A stretch of DNA of 64,000 nucleotides from Cocos nucifera (GCA_006176705.1 QRFJ01000022.1:2073161-2137160); one strand, 5' to 3'; positions 1 through 11,903 are shown, counted from the first letter of the stretch. Translations and numbers: made by a program. The notes: generated by a model from the sequence alone, not told the origin.

Positions 1-39
1 CTCTGATCTTTTCATTATATATTATATTATTATATAACA
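1..39 (+). repeat. 3' end of the copia 5' LTR
   Basis: The first 39 bases match the last part of the LTR at 12933-13216 almost base for base and end in CA. The remainder is cut off by the window edge. The downstream TTATCAGCA resembles a primer binding site. Confidence 0.85.
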
Positions 40-409
40 CGTTATCAGCATGAAAAGCTTTTCAATCTAGTAGTGCAAGGCGTCTCCAAGGAGAAGGAGG
101 TCCCAAGTTTGAATCCACTTTAGTTTATTCTTGAAGAAATATTTTAAGTTTTAATTGTATTCTTTTGAAAATATTCAATTCTCACAATCTATTTAGCTAA
201 TCCCTCTCCTCAGCCTCTATTAAGAAAATTTTAAGGATTATTTTTAGAAGCCTTCACAGGCTATTCGGTTGTAGAATAGATTTATAAGAGACATAGTTAT
301 TGATATTTATTTACTTTATATTTTTCAGTTTAAATATATCGAATTTGGCAAATTTGTAATTTACTGCTCTTGATATTATAGGAAAGAATTATTTATTTTA
401 GATTCTGGA

Positions 410-955
410 TGTTGAGATGTATCTTAATACTATGAATCTTGGAACTACGATTCAAAAAGAAAATACCGCATCCCTACAGGATCACGCGAAATCTTTAATT
501 TTTCTTCAACATCGTATTGATGAAGATTTAAAGGTTGAATACCTTACCGTAAAAGATCCACTAATATTGTGAAATAATCTAAAAGAAAGATACGACCATC
601 AGAAGATGGTCATTCTTCCAAAGGCACGGTATGATTGGATGCATCTGAGGTTGCAAGATTTTAAAATCGTGTCTGAATATAATTCTGCTTTGTTCTGGAT
701 CAGCTCACAGTTAAAACTATGTAAAAAGAATATAATAGATGATGATATATTAGAAAAGACATTTTCTACTTTTCATGTCCCAAACGTACTCCTGCAGCAG
801 CAGTATCGAGAATGCAGATTTAAAAGGTATTCTAAACTGATTTCATGCATTCTGATAGCTGAGCAGAATAATGAATTATTATTAAAGAATCATGAGTCTC
901 ATCCGACCGACTCTACACCATTTTTTGAAGTGAATGCTGTGTCATCCTACTAATG
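410..955 (+). pseudogene. copia gag fragment
   Basis: The translation reads as a copia-type gag (UBN2/retrotran_gag family): a stretch around LQDHAKSLIFLQHRIDED, then the WMHLRLQDFK and LLLKNH motifs usual in this plant copia group. The uninterrupted part is 606-953, and upstream gag codons are readable after a TGA in place of a tryptophan codon near 571. A degenerate CCHC knuckle follows at about 1093-1140. Its last cysteine position reads tyrosine, so nucleic-acid binding is probably lost. The piece belongs to the copia element that surrounds it. Confidence 0.85.
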
Positions 956-1457
956 AGCATGGGTATGAATGAGATCGTGGCCGGGGCCGTGGTGGTTTCA
1001 AGAATACTAGGGCAAGCCACTTGAAGTGGCAGAATTCAAAAATGGGTACAAACTTTGATCAAGAGAAAAAGATATAGCCTAGGGAGAATATTTGCTATAA
1101 ATGTAGAATGAAGGATCACTGGTCATGTACCTATTGTACACCAAAGCATCTGGTAAATCTATATTAAGCTTCCATAAAAGAGAAGAAAAGGAAACCTGAG
1201 ACAAACTTTGCAGATTTATTTAATGATGATGATGGCAATCCAAATGTACCCCCTTTTGATGTCTCTGATTTTTTTGCCCACCCTAAAGAAAAAATTGACC
1301 ACATGATCATTGATGGAGAAATAGTTAAAGAATAATTTTTTATTATATTTTTTTTACTTCAATAAAGTGTCTTGTCTATGTACTTATATTTTGAAATTAA
1401 TAAATAAAATATTTTATAAAATCAAAATCTTATACATTTTCTAGATTAAACTCAAAT

Positions 1458-1871
1458 ATGAATGCGAAAGAATTTTGCATAGCTGATAGTGCTACAACCC
1501 ACACCATACTTCAAGATCAAAAATATTTTTCACAATTAACCTTTACAAATAAAAATATAAGTACAATTTTTGGTACTTCTAATATAATTGAAGGCACCGG
1601 AAGAGCAACCATTATACTATCAGGTGGTATAAAATTAGAAATCAGGAAAGCCCTTTATTCAGTACAGTCTAGAAGAAATTTACTGAGCTTTAAGGATATC
1701 CACCAGAATGGATATCATATTGAGATAAAAAGTGAATATGATAAAGAATTTTTGTGCATCATTTCTTATGATTCAAATAGAAAACTTGAGTTAGAAAAAC
1801 TTTCTGTTCTTTCATTTGGATTGTACGATACAATGATTCGTGTAATTGAGACAAATATAGTATTGAATTAG
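1458..1871 (+). pseudogene. copia protease region
   Basis: The product contains ADSATTHTIL, the aspartic-protease active-site region seen in one large group of plant copia elements (D-S-A instead of D-S/T-G), followed by the conserved ALYSVQSRRNLLS segment. The frame ends at a TAG 24 bases before the CACTA insertion, and the polyprotein resumes at 9635 on the other side of that element. It is a pol fragment and not a host gene. Confidence 0.87.
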
Positions 1872-1910
1872 AAGTTTACTAACAAAAAAATGTTCACTAT
1901 TACAAAAATG

Positions 1911-2221
1911 ATCTATGGCAGTAGTTTTTGAAATTGCTGTCATAGATTCTACAGCAATAATTTTCGTTAATCGCTTCTATAGGTCGGACCTATGGCAGCG
2001 GTTAACGAAAATCGCTGCCATAGGTCGGACCTATCGCAGCAGTTACAAAAAATCGCTGCCATAAGTCGACCCATAACAACAGTTCATTGTAACCGCTGCT
2101 ATAGGTCAGACCTATAGTTATGGTTAGTGAAATCGCTGTCATAAGTTGGACCTATAGCAGTGGTCAGTAGGAACCACTGCTATAAGCTTATTTATGACAG
2201 CGGTTAATTGTAACCACTACC

Positions 2222-2225
<4 letters not shown>
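1911..2225. repeat. CACTA left subterminal repeat array
   Basis: A core of the type CTATGGCAGCGGTTA occurs many times in both orientations (e.g. TGGCAGCGGTTAACG followed by its complement CGCTGCCATAGG), spaced about 25-40 bases apart. Such arrays near CACTA ends are the known binding region for the element's TNPA-type protein in En/Spm. The same core recurs at 3228-3335 and 9232-9627. Confidence 0.9.
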
Positions 2226-2244
<19 letters not shown>

Positions 2245-2252
<8 letters not shown>

Positions 2253-3190
2253 AATTTTAAAATTTAATACACATCTTTACCAATCATTATCTAAATAATT
2301 ATTATTAGAGTGTCGTCGCAAAAGATTGTCTCGATCCGATGGCCCTAGCTTTATCGATCAGAAAAATTTGATTTCGACGATCATGAACGATGATGCGATG
2401 ATCTGATAGATGGAGACCTTCGATAGATCCAAAAACCTACAACGATGATCTTGGTGATGTTTATAGTATACTATCAAAGTTTTACTTCAATCGGATATCG
2501 TTATCTTGGTCAATTTAGTATAGATTAGTTTCGACCGTTAAATGATAAACGAGTCATCAAAGGACCAAATGGTGTTCGATTATGAGATAATTTTTTTTAT
2601 AAATGATATTGGCTACTATTTTAATTATTTTTTATGATGGTGCTTATAAAATTCAACTCGTGAGATAAAAAATGATCTAAAACTATACGTCTCTTGATAA
2701 TCATTCTGAAACTTCACTGGTTGTTATGCTTGTGCTTTTGCAATATCTGCTTGACATGAATAGTTTATACGAAAATGATTTGAATTTTACTATCATCACC
2801 ATATAAAATATTTAAAATTATAATAAAGATCATTTAACTAAAAAATTATCTCATAATCGGACACCATTTAATCCTTTGATCGCTTATTTCTAATTTAACG
2901 ATCGAAATCATTTCATACTAAATTGACCATGATAACGATATCTAATTGATGTAAAATTTTGATCGTATGCTATAAACATCATCAAGATCAACGTTGCAGG
3001 TTTTTGGATCAATCGAAGGTCTTCATCTATTAGATCATCGCATCGTCATTCGTAATCGTCGAAATCAAATTTTTTTGATCGATGAAGCTAGAGCCATTGG
3101 ATCAAGGCAACCTTTTGCAATGACACTCTAATGATAATTATTTAGATAATGAATGATAAAGATGGATATTAAATTTTAAAATTATATAAT
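2245..3190. repeat. about 950-bp foldback (inverted repeat) inside the CACTA element
   Basis: The arm at about 2245-2665 is the reverse complement of about 2775-3190. Examples are the paired segments around GAGTGTCGTCGCAAAAG on the left and CTTTTGCAATGACACTC on the right, and TCATCAAAGGACCAAATGG against CCATTTAATCCTTTGATCG. The loop is only about 110 bases. It carries no coding sequence. It could be a separate foldback/MITE insertion, since the subterminal repeats resume on both sides, or part of the CACTA family itself. Confidence 0.88.
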
Positions 3191-3227
3191 ATTTAAAAAA
3201 AATAAAAAAAATTTTATTTTCAACCTA

Positions 3228-3335
3228 TGACAGCGGTTATCAAAAACTGCTGCTATAGATCTACAGCAGTGATTATAGAATCACTACCGTAGATCTATGA
3301 CAGCGATTTTGGATAATCGCTACCATAGGTTAGGT
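3228..3335. repeat. CACTA inner subterminal repeat cluster
   Basis: Several more copies of the GACAGCGGTT / AATCGCTACCATAGG core lie just inside the foldback. This shows that the left subterminal array continues past it, which supports a later insertion of the foldback into the array. Confidence 0.8.
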
Positions 3336-3399
3336 TAAAAATCTTTAAATTTTTCCTACTTTTCTTCAGTGCGTGCACGATCTCTCTCTGTCTCTCCCC

Positions 3400-3970
3400 C
3401 TTATCTCCATCATCGGTAAGGCTTCCCTGGCCAGCGTCGCCCCTCCTTCCCCCTTGGCCGGCGCCGCCCCTCCTTCCCCCTCCCCCTCCGGCCCTCATCA
3501 CCGACTGCCCTTCCGCCACCCCCCACCCAGCCCCCCCCCCACCCTCCCCCCAGCCGTCCCTCCTTCCCCCCATCCCCGACTACTCCTCCCCGCCACTCTC
3601 TACCCAACCTCCCCACCAGCCGCCCCTCCTTCCCCCATCCCCGGCCACTCCTCCCCACACCCCCCACTCGGGCCCCCACTCCCCACCCTCCACCCGGCCG
3701 CCCCTCCTTTCCCCCATCCCCGACCACCCTCTCCGCCACCCTGCCACCCCCAGCCCCCCATCTCCAGCCGGCCTCCCCGCCAACCCCCACCCGGCCTGCC
3801 ACCCCACCCTCCCCGGCCGCCCTTCTTCTCCCATCCTCGATTGCCCCTCCCCCCCCCCCCCATCCCGGCCCCTCTCCTCCACCCCTAACACTCTTCCTCT
3901 CGGTCGTCGACCCTCCTCACCGTGCCTCCCAGGCCTCCTCGTCACTGTGCCCCCCATCCCCGACCGCCCT
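3400..3970 (+). repeat. C-rich pyrimidine low-complexity tract
   Basis: Degenerate tandem copies of a CCCCTCCTTCCCCC-type unit run for about 570 bases with almost no adenine. All frames give proline-rich or, on the opposite strand, glycine-rich products, so the overlapping long frames here are composition artefacts. The position in the element suggests a GC-rich 5' leader or first exon region of the transposase gene. Confidence 0.8.
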
Positions 3971-5045
3971 TGCTCTCTCTCTTTTTTCTTTCTCTCTCTT
4001 CTCTATCTCACTATCTTGCTTTTGTTTCGCAGGTTACCTCTAGTGCCATCGTTCTCCTCTAGCATCGTCGTCGACGATCCTCAAAGCTTTCGATGCGATC
4101 CGCTCTTTATAGCCATAGGTATAATTTTTTTTTTAATTTTATAGTATTATTTATTAATCATATATATTTATAATAATTTATAGAATATTTATAATAAATT
4201 TTATAAATATTTATTATAAATATTATAATTATCTGCATATCGTAGTTTTTGGACCGTATCGTAGTGGTAGCCATGGACTATGCCATATCGACGGTTGTGG
4301 ACTAGATCTATCAATGGGTTGGATTCGAATTGAAATTTGGATATTCAGATCCGGATCTAATTTTAATTACTGATACTGGATCCAAACCCGAATATCCGAT
4401 GGGTTTGTACTTGAAGTATCAGACCTAGACCCTAATTATTTATGAATTCTTTAAGATTTTTGGATTAACACTAAGATTCACGCAAGAGATCGGATCTATG
4501 ATTGTTACTCATCCTTAATTATTTATGAATATAATTCATGTTGTAGAATTTATTACATAATATTATCTGGATATTTATATCTTATTGCTTTTGTTTATTG
4601 TATTGCATAATGATAGACCCATCAATTGATTAGTGTACATAATCTCCGACATCCGTATAATTATTTATAATTATATGGATTAAAAAATTATGTACAATGA
4701 TCAATTGATTGTTCGATATGGATAGTTTGAAAATTATAGATAATTCTATAAGTAATTACAGTAATCAAATGGTATGCTAAGGATTTCGAATAAAATTTTG
4801 AACAGTATTTTCTTGTGTTCTCCCTACACAGAAGAACTAGAAGAAATGCTATCAAAATTTCATTCGATCTTTATTACATATCATTTGATTACTATAATGA
4901 ACCTATAGAATTAATGTGATTTCTAAAAATGATAGAACCTATATTTACCTATTAGTTGGTGATAGGATGCATTTATTGCATATCTGAAAATGATATTTAA
5001 TCTGAGTTTCACGCATGATTTACTTACAGTATCATCATTTTTAAA

Positions 5046-5750
5046 ATGGATAAGGGGTGGATGAAGTTTAGTAGGCTCTCGTCAGAATATGAGGCTGGAC
5101 TTCAAAAATTTCTTGATTATGCTATAAAAAAATTTGGGGATCATGGATAGATCTAATATCCTTGTAAAAAGTGTATGGATGGACCGTGGCTACCTCATCA
5201 AGATGTCAATGATCACCTCACTATTTATGGCTTTAAAGTCGGTTATAAAATTTATTGGGACCAACATGATGAGGGCAGGCTGCAAGGAGGTGATCAACCT
5301 GAAGGGGGAGTGGAATAAATGGTTTGTGATATTTTTTTATTTGTTGGCCACAATGATGGTGCATCTACGTCCATGTCTGATCCGATGATTGGTCGAATGA
5401 CAAATAGTGAGGATGTGGAGAAGGTCCGCAAGTTGATGGAGGATGCTAATATTTCGTTGTATCCTGGATGTAAAAAGATGGCGAAGCTTGAGTTTTTAAT
5501 CCGATTGTATCATGTGAAATACTCCAACGGATTCAGTAATAATGGAGTGAACTGAATACTAGAGCTTTTGGAGGACATTATTCTGGATGATGCACGAATT
5601 TTGAAGAATAATTATGATGTATCAAAGATTATTGAATAGCTGAACTTTACTTATTCCAAGATACATGTATGTCCCAATAATTGCATGCTCTATTGGAAGG
5701 AAGATGTCAACCGCAACGAGTGCATGAGGTGTGGTATATCAAGATAAAAA
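5046..5750 (+). pseudogene. CACTA transposase-associated domain fragment
   Basis: After an ATG at 5046 the translation gives MDKGWM and LQKFLDYA, then YPCKKCMDGPW in a shifted frame: the N-terminal transposase-associated domain (PF13963) of plant CACTA transposases. Further along, CPNNCMLYWKEDVNRNECMRCG-like residues mark the cysteine-rich module before Transposase_21. The reading frame breaks several times, so no functional product is expected. The piece belongs to the TNP2/TNPD-type transposase of the surrounding element. Confidence 0.83.
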
Positions 5751-5889
5751 TAGAATAAAAATGGCACATCGACTCATGTATCTTAAAAGTTGATGTGACA
5801 CTTTTTTTGATTTCGAGACTACAAAAGTTGTTTATGTCGGTAAAGACATCGAAGGACATGAGATGACATGAAGAGAATCGAACAAAAGA

Positions 5890-6770
5890 TGATGCATTGA
5901 AGCATCCAGCCGATGGAGAGGCATGGCAGAAGTTTAATAAATTACATCCCGACTTTGCACAAGAGATACGTAATATGAGGTTGGGCTTATCGTGCGATGG
6001 TTTCAACCCATTCAAGCATATGAATACTGTCCATAGTATATGGCCAGTATTTATTCATATTTACAACCTCCCAACATGTATGTATGTGAAAAAATTCTTT
6101 GCTTTCATGACAGTATTCATCCTTAGATCGATGGAGATATGTAATGACATTGATGTTTATTTGTAGCTCTTATTGCCGAGCTGAAATAGTTATGAAGCAT
6201 TCAAGGTGTTCCAACTTTTGATACTTTGCTGAATGAGTCATTCTCCATATGTGCAGTGCTTTTATGGACAATAAATGACTTTCCAACCTATGCCCTAATA
6301 TCGGGTTGGAGCACCAAAGGTGATCTAGCATGCTCGGTCTGTAAAAAAAATATCCGATCTAGAAGGTTGATACATCAGAGGAGCTTTAGCTATATGGAGC
6401 ATCAACGTTTTTTCCATCGAAACCATCCATAAAGAAGGGATGCACACTCCTTCGATAGCACTGTTGAAGAAGGTGAGGCGCCTGGGCAGATATCTGAAAG
6501 TGAAGTATTTAGAGAGTTGGATGGTCTCAATATTAAATTTGGGAAAGGTGATCCGATTGGTGATAAAAAAAGAAAGTGTCGATCAAAAAAAGATGACACA
6601 CACTTTAATTGGAGGAAAAAGAACATCTTCTTTGACTGGCCTTATTGGAAGATAAATTTATTGCACCACTGCTTAGATATAATGCATATTGAAAAAAATG
6701 TGTGCGAGCTTTTTTTGGCAACAATCTTGAATATCAAGGATAAAACCAATGATGACTTGAATTTTTGACT
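5890..6770 (+). pseudogene. Transposase_21 (DDE) core fragment
   Basis: Fragments DGEAWQKFNKLHPDFA, MRLGLSCDGFNPF, STKGDLACSVC and HCLDIMHIEKNVCE are hallmark blocks of the TNP2-like transposase core (PF02992). They appear in order but across at least three frames (5897-6166, 6226-6432, 6517-6768), so this is a decayed catalytic domain. The DDE-superfamily protein would cut the CACTA ends. Confidence 0.88.
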
Positions 6771-6774
6771 TGAC

Positions 6775-7440
6775 TTGAAAGAATGGGGTATTAGAAGATC
6801 ACTCTATCCAGAGCCGGCAGGGGGAGAACAGTGGAGGCTTCCTCATGCATGCTATGTTATGAACGCCTCCAAACGGTCAATATTTCTTCGTGTGTTGGAG
6901 AATATAAAGATCCCAAATGGATACTCAAGCAACATATTAAAGTGTGTGAATAGTAAGGATGTCAAACTTGGAGGATTGAAGACTCATGATTATCATGTAC
7001 TGATGCAGGAATTGATTCCAATAGCTATTTGCCGCGTGTTGCCAAAAAATATTAGAATAGTGGTTATTCGTCTTTGCTACTTTTACAGAGATATTTGTGC
7101 AAAGAGGTTGCTTAAGAAAGATGTGAAGAAAATGAAGGCAAGGGCGGTGACTATATTATGTGATCTAGAGAAGATATTTTTATCATCATTTTTTACAGTT
7201 ATGAAACATCTCACCATGCACCTTGCGGAGAAAGTTGCACTTGGAGGTTCAATATTCTATCGATAGATGTATCCTACTAATAGAAATATTCAAACTCTAA
7301 AATTTTATGTAAGAAATATGAATCATCCGGAGGGATCTATAGTAGAAGATTATTTGGATCAAGAGTGTATGTATTTTTGTACCATGTACTTAAATAAGCT
7401 CGAGACATGTCGTAATCTATCAATGAGGAATCATGATGAT
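6775..7440 (+). pseudogene. CACTA transposase DUF4218 region
   Basis: The frame 6775-7266 includes LKTHDYHVLMQELIPIAI and MKHLTMHLAEKV, the signature segments of DUF4218, which follows the Transposase_21 core in plant CACTA transposases. After a stop near 7264 the expected continuation (MYPTNRNIQTLKFYVRNM, then EDYLDQECMYFC) is still readable to about 7440. A tryptophan codon has probably become the stop. It is the same pseudogene as the preceding core, with an intron-like AT-rich gap further downstream. Confidence 0.85.
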
Positions 7441-8069
7441 TAGTATGAGTCAATTGAGCCTGCATTTGAGTCCATTCCACAGTCAGGTGGACTTTTCACT
7501 TCATACCGCCTCACTAATTTGAGCATTGAGAAAAGGGATAAGACACACCGCTACGTGCTCTTCAACTGTAATATCATTGAGATGTACATAAGGTCAGTCA
7601 CTCAGCATTATTTATTTCATAATAATTAAAAAAAAATATCTAATATTATCTAAATTTATTTTTTATACATGCAGCAAATACAAGGATGTTATAAGAGTAA
7701 AATATAATGCTCTAAGTATGTGGAAGAAAGAGAAAATGCATAGCAACGAATTTTCTGAATGATTCAAAAATCATGTAAGTGATTATATATTCTTGCCTGG
7801 TACAACTTATTGGAACATGTTTACTAATTAGCTGTCATCTTCTTAATTAGGTATGGAGATTGTCGCTCAGTGATGCGAGCCCTGAAGTGCATGCTCTTTC
7901 AATGAGCCCTAATCATACCATACGTGAGTATAAACAGCTCGTCATTAATGGCTATAGGTTTAATATTCACAGCAGATCCATAAATATGGCAACATAAAAT
8001 AGTGGCATCATGTTAAGCACCACCATTGGGTGTTATACTAGCTCGAGGGATTCACAGCCTCGTACGAAG

Positions 8070-8405
8070 GATTTGAACTATTATGGTGTGGTGGAGAAAA
8101 TAGTCATCTTAGACTATTATTCTAAAGGAAGGATCACATTGATGAAGTACGATTGATTTGACATCTTATCACAATCTGGGATGAAGACTGGTGAGTGTGG
8201 TTTTACTCTCGTTAACACACAATGCCATCTCCGCACTGAAAAATTGTATATACTTGCCTCCCAAGCTAGTCAAGTCTTCTACGTTAGTGATTCCTTGAAG
8301 TCTCAATGGGGTATTGTTGTGAGGATGGTGCCTAGGCATATTTTTGATGATACCGAAATTGATGATGATGTTGAACCATGCATGCAAAGCGCTCCTTTAG
8401 GATAA
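8070..8405 (+). pseudogene. CACTA transposase DUF4216 region
   Basis: NYYGVVEKIVILDYY at about 8070, followed by CGFTLVNTQCHLRTEKLYILASQASQVFYVSD, matches the usual DUF4216 pattern (GFTLVD...PFILASQAKQVFYV) near the C terminus of CACTA transposases. An in-frame TGA near 8156 interrupts it. Downstream, DDDVEP-type acidic residues fit the normal tail of these proteins. Confidence 0.82.
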
Positions 8406-8619
8406 AACTTACCTGATACTGTCGAGGTCCCAGACACTTTTGTCAGGAGCAATGGTGATGTCTATATTGTAGATGCCACTAGACGATGACTTCAATATTC
8501 TGATATAAATTATTAGAGTCTAATTATTGATTTTTATTTGAATTTTATTTTATATCTTTCTTGTTTTGGTCAAAGAGCTCTCTTTCTTCTTATCTTTGAA
8601 AGCTTAAGAAAAATGTGTG

Positions 8620-8705
8620 CCACGTTGGTAGGCCGTGCCGTGCCATGTCGTGCCATGCCATACTGTGCCGTGTCGGTAGGCCATGTCGTGCCATGCCAAC
8701 CATTA
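8620..8705. repeat. GTGCCATGCC-type short tandem repeat
   Basis: Degenerate 8-10-base units (GTGCCGTGCC, ATGTCGTGCC, ATGCCATAC) repeat about eight times inside the CACTA element, between the DUF4216 relic and the acidic tail ORF. I see no function. Confidence 0.7.
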
Positions 8706-8787
8706 AGAGACCCCTATCTGGTATAAATATTAGAGTCTATTTATTGATGCTATACTAATATTATTGTTCAACATGTTATATTGATTA

Positions 8788-9063
8788 ATGTTCATTAACA
8801 CTGTAAGTCATGATGGCACCGAAATGCCATCCAGCTTTCATCCCTATCCCTCGGTGGGTTACGTACAGTTCAGCATCCGAGCAGTTGAAGCATACTCCAT
8901 CCATCTCAGCACATGTTTTGGAATCATGGGATTTGAGAATGTGTTGGCCCACATTCTAGCTCCAACTCCAACTCCAGCTCCGTCTCTGACTCCGACTCCA
9001 ACACTAGCTCCAGCTCTGGCTCCCGGTGACGACGATGATGATGTAGATTTAGGAGACTTTTGA
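8788..9063 (+). CDS. Short ORF with Pro-Thr repeat and acidic tail, CACTA interior
   Basis: The 91-residue frame ends in a run of alternating proline, threonine and alanine (from about residue 57), followed by DDDDDVDLGDF and a stop. It sits just before the right subterminal repeats, where CACTA elements usually have the end of their coding part. It may be the last exon of the transposase or of a second (TNPA-like) gene. I cannot tell which, and no start context supports translation on its own. Confidence 0.4.
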   Translation: MFINTVSHDGTEMPSSFHPYPSVGYVQFSIRAVEAYSIHLSTCFGIMGFENVLAHILAPTPTPAPSLTPTPTLAPALAPGDDDDDVDLGDF

Positions 9064-9231
9064 TGTATTTTATTTTTTTAAAAAATATTATAATAAATTT
9101 TATTTGATAATAAAATTTTATCATTTAAGAATAATTTTTATGTTTATTATATATTTTTATTATATATCTATATTTATCAGATAAAATATATAAAAAAATA
9201 AAAAATTTAATTTTTTTAATTATTCAAGATC

Positions 9232-9627
9232 TACAACAGCGATTTTATAACTACTGTCATATCCATGCCAATCGCTGTCATAGGTCCATGGTGCAAATGG
9301 TGCCAACCGCTGTATTAGACCTATGACAGCGGTTAAAAAATTACTACTATAGATTATCTATGGTAGCGGTTATGTAACTACTGCTATAGATAATCTATGG
9401 CAGCAATTACATAATCACTGCTATAGATCGATCTATTGCAGCGATTTATAAACTACTGCAATAGGCTATCTATGGCAGTAGTTCAAACAACCGCTGTAAC
9501 AATCGTTGCTATAGAGCTACGGTGATGGCTGCAGTAGCAGTAGTTAAATAACCGCTGTCATAGCCTATGACAGTGATTTTTTGAACTATGGCAGCAGTTA
9601 CGAACCGCTGCCGTAGCCCTTTTTTGT
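9232..9627. repeat. CACTA right subterminal repeat array
   Basis: About a dozen copies of the CTATGGCAGCGGTT-type core and its complement cover the last 400 bases of the element, in mixed orientation. The final unit runs into the terminal inverted repeat. The array matches that at 1911-2225. Confidence 0.9.
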
Positions 9628-9634
9628 AGTAGTA

Positions 9635-10720
9635 ATTTATTCTCTGGCATGAACGTCTTGGTCATCCTGGATCAACAATGATGCACAAAATTATTGAAAA
9701 CTCAAATGAACATCCATTAAAGAACCAAAAGATTCTTCTAACCAGTAATTATCATTGTTCTACATGTTCACTTGAAAAATTAATACATAAATCTTCATTC
9801 ATAAAGTTAGCAATTGAATCTTCTACATTCTTGCAAAAAATTCAAGGAGACATATGTGGTCCAATTCATCCTCCTTATGGACCATTTAGATACTTTATGA
9901 TCCTAATTGATGCTTCCATAAGATGGTCCCATGTTTTTTGTTGTCTACTTAGAATAGTGCATTTGCTAAATTGCTTGCTTTGATAATACGATTATGAGCA
10001 TAATTTTTAGATTTTCCTATAAAATCTATTGAATTAGATAATGCAGCTGAGTTTACTTCAAAAATCTTTGATGACTTTTGTATATCAATTAGAATTAATG
10101 TTGAGCATCCCGTTGCTCATGTGCATACTCAAAATGGCCTAGCAGAGTCATTTATTAAAAGATAGCAGCTCATTGCTCAATCATTATTGATGAAAACTAA
10201 GTTGCCTGTATTTGTTTGAGGGTATACTATTTTACATGCTGCATCATTGATTTGAATAAGATCAACTACTTATCACATATATTTTCCACTACAACTTATA
10301 GTTGGTCAACAACCGAATATCTCATATTTAAGAATTTTTGGTTATGTTGTGTACGTTCCAATTACTCTACCCCAAAAATCTAAGATGAGACCTCAACGTA
10401 AACTTGGAGTTTATGTTGATTTTGATGGTCTATCTATCATTAGATATCTTGAACCTTTAATAGGTGATGTATTTACTGCTCGATTTGCATATTATCAATT
10501 TGATGAAACAATATTTTCATCATTAGGGGGAGATAAAATGATATCAAAAGCACAACGTAAGTTATCATGGAATGTACCAAACTTATTATTTTTTGATTCA
10601 AGAACAAATTAGTGTAAACTGAAAGTTCGAAGGATTCTTCATTTACAAAGTATAGCAAATAATTTATCTGATGCATTTATAGACACAAGAAGGGTATGCA
10701 AATTTTATATTCCAACTAAA
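9635..10720 (+). pseudogene. copia GAG pre-integrase and integrase fragments
   Basis: LWHERLGHPG opens the GAG pre-integrase domain immediately after the CACTA element. CSTCSLEKLIHK and QGDICGPIHPPYGPFRYFM then lead into the integrase core, and further blocks (LDNAAEFTSK, HVHTQNGLAESFIKR) follow in other frames. Several TAG/TGA codons interrupt. The integrase would insert the cDNA copy, but this one is not functional. Confidence 0.88.
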
Positions 10721-11139
10721 AATACTCTAGCTCAGATAGAACTTCCAGCAGGATAATCAGTCCATACAGCTACAGAACAACCTGCACCATGCTTGAAGTG
10801 TGGAAGACCACTTGGTGCAAAAGATAAAGTTCCAAGGAAAAAAAATTTAAGTAAAATGGTACATAAGAAAAATAAAATTTCTGAAGCAAGATAAACTATT
10901 GATAATATAGCTTCTATGGATAACCAAATTGTTAGAAATAAAAAATTTTAGTTGAGGCTCCTGAAGCAGTCCAAGTGCAAGAAAATAATAAAACTTCAAT
11001 TAGCTATACATCAAAAGATGAAATATAGGATCGAAAGAAAATTATTGTTGATAATGTATTTGCTTATGCAATAGCATCTAGTATTGCTTGTGGTGATCAC
11101 GAGTCCAAAAGCATTAACGAATGCCAACAACGAAATGAT

Positions 11140-11900
11140 TGAAAAAAAATAGAAAGAAGCAATTCATGCAGAATTAAATTCTCTCCATAAACATAAAGTA
11201 TTTGGACCTGTAGTTCAAACTCCAAGCTACATTAAACCAGTTGGCTATAAATGGGTGTTCACAAGAAAGCAAAATGAATTAAATGAAACGTAAGATACAA
11301 AGCATGATTAGTTGCACAAGATTTTTCGTAAAGATCTGGAATTGAATTTAATGAGACAAATGCTCCTGTGATGGATGCCATAACTTTTAAATTTTTGATA
11401 AGTTTAGTAGCTAAAGAAAGGCTCGATATACGCCTTATGGATGTAGTCACAATATATTTATATGGATCGTTAGATTATGATGTATATATGAAAGTTCTTG
11501 AAGGATTTAAAATACCTAGAGTAAAAGATTTAAATTCTCATAATATGTACTCAGTTAAATTACAATGATCCTTGTATGGTTTGAAACAATCTAATAGAAT
11601 GCGGTATAATAGACTCAGTGAATATTTATTAAAAATGGGATACTCTAATAATTTAATATGCTCATGTGTTTTTATTAAAAAATTTAATACTGAGTTTGCT
11701 ATCATTGCTGTATATGTAGATGATTTGAATATCATCGAAACTTCTGAAGAAGTTTGAAAGGCTACAACTTATTTGAATGAAAAATTTGAAATGAAAGACT
11801 TAGGTAAGACAAAATATTGTCTTGATCTTCAAATAGAATATGTGTCAAGTGAAATTTTCATCATCAATCAGCATATACTAAAAAGATTCTAAAGCATTTT
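11140..11900 (+). pseudogene. copia reverse transcriptase fragments
   Basis: The blocks AIHAELNSLHKHKVF, KPVGYKWVFTRKQNE, LMDVVTIYLYGSLD, SLYGLKQSNRMRYNRLSEYL and IIAVYVDDLNII are in the right order for a copia reverse transcriptase, including the YVDD catalytic box at about 11710. At least two frameshifts and several stops separate them. Confidence 0.9.
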
Positions 11901-11903
11901 TAC

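Larger units (their letters stand above)
1895..9634 (+). mobile_element. CACTA (En/Spm) DNA transposon inserted in copia pol
   Basis: The left end reads CACTATTACAAAAA. The right end, reverse-complemented, reads TACTACTACAAAAAA, so the termini are inverted repeats with the diagnostic CACTA start (one base changed on the right). Flanking triplets GTT (1892-1894) and ATT (9635-9637) fit a 3-bp target duplication with one change. Copia pol reads across the junction, with LWHERLGHPG resuming directly after the element. Both ends carry dense subterminal repeats. The interior holds transposase relics in the canonical order: transposase-associated domain, Transposase_21, DUF4218, DUF4216. Frameshifts and stops make it non-autonomous. 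Confidence 0.93.

Noticed and set aside
3295..3957. Overlapping long frames on both strands in the C-rich tract
   Set aside because: They are forced by the pyrimidine-only composition and have no domain or codon preference.
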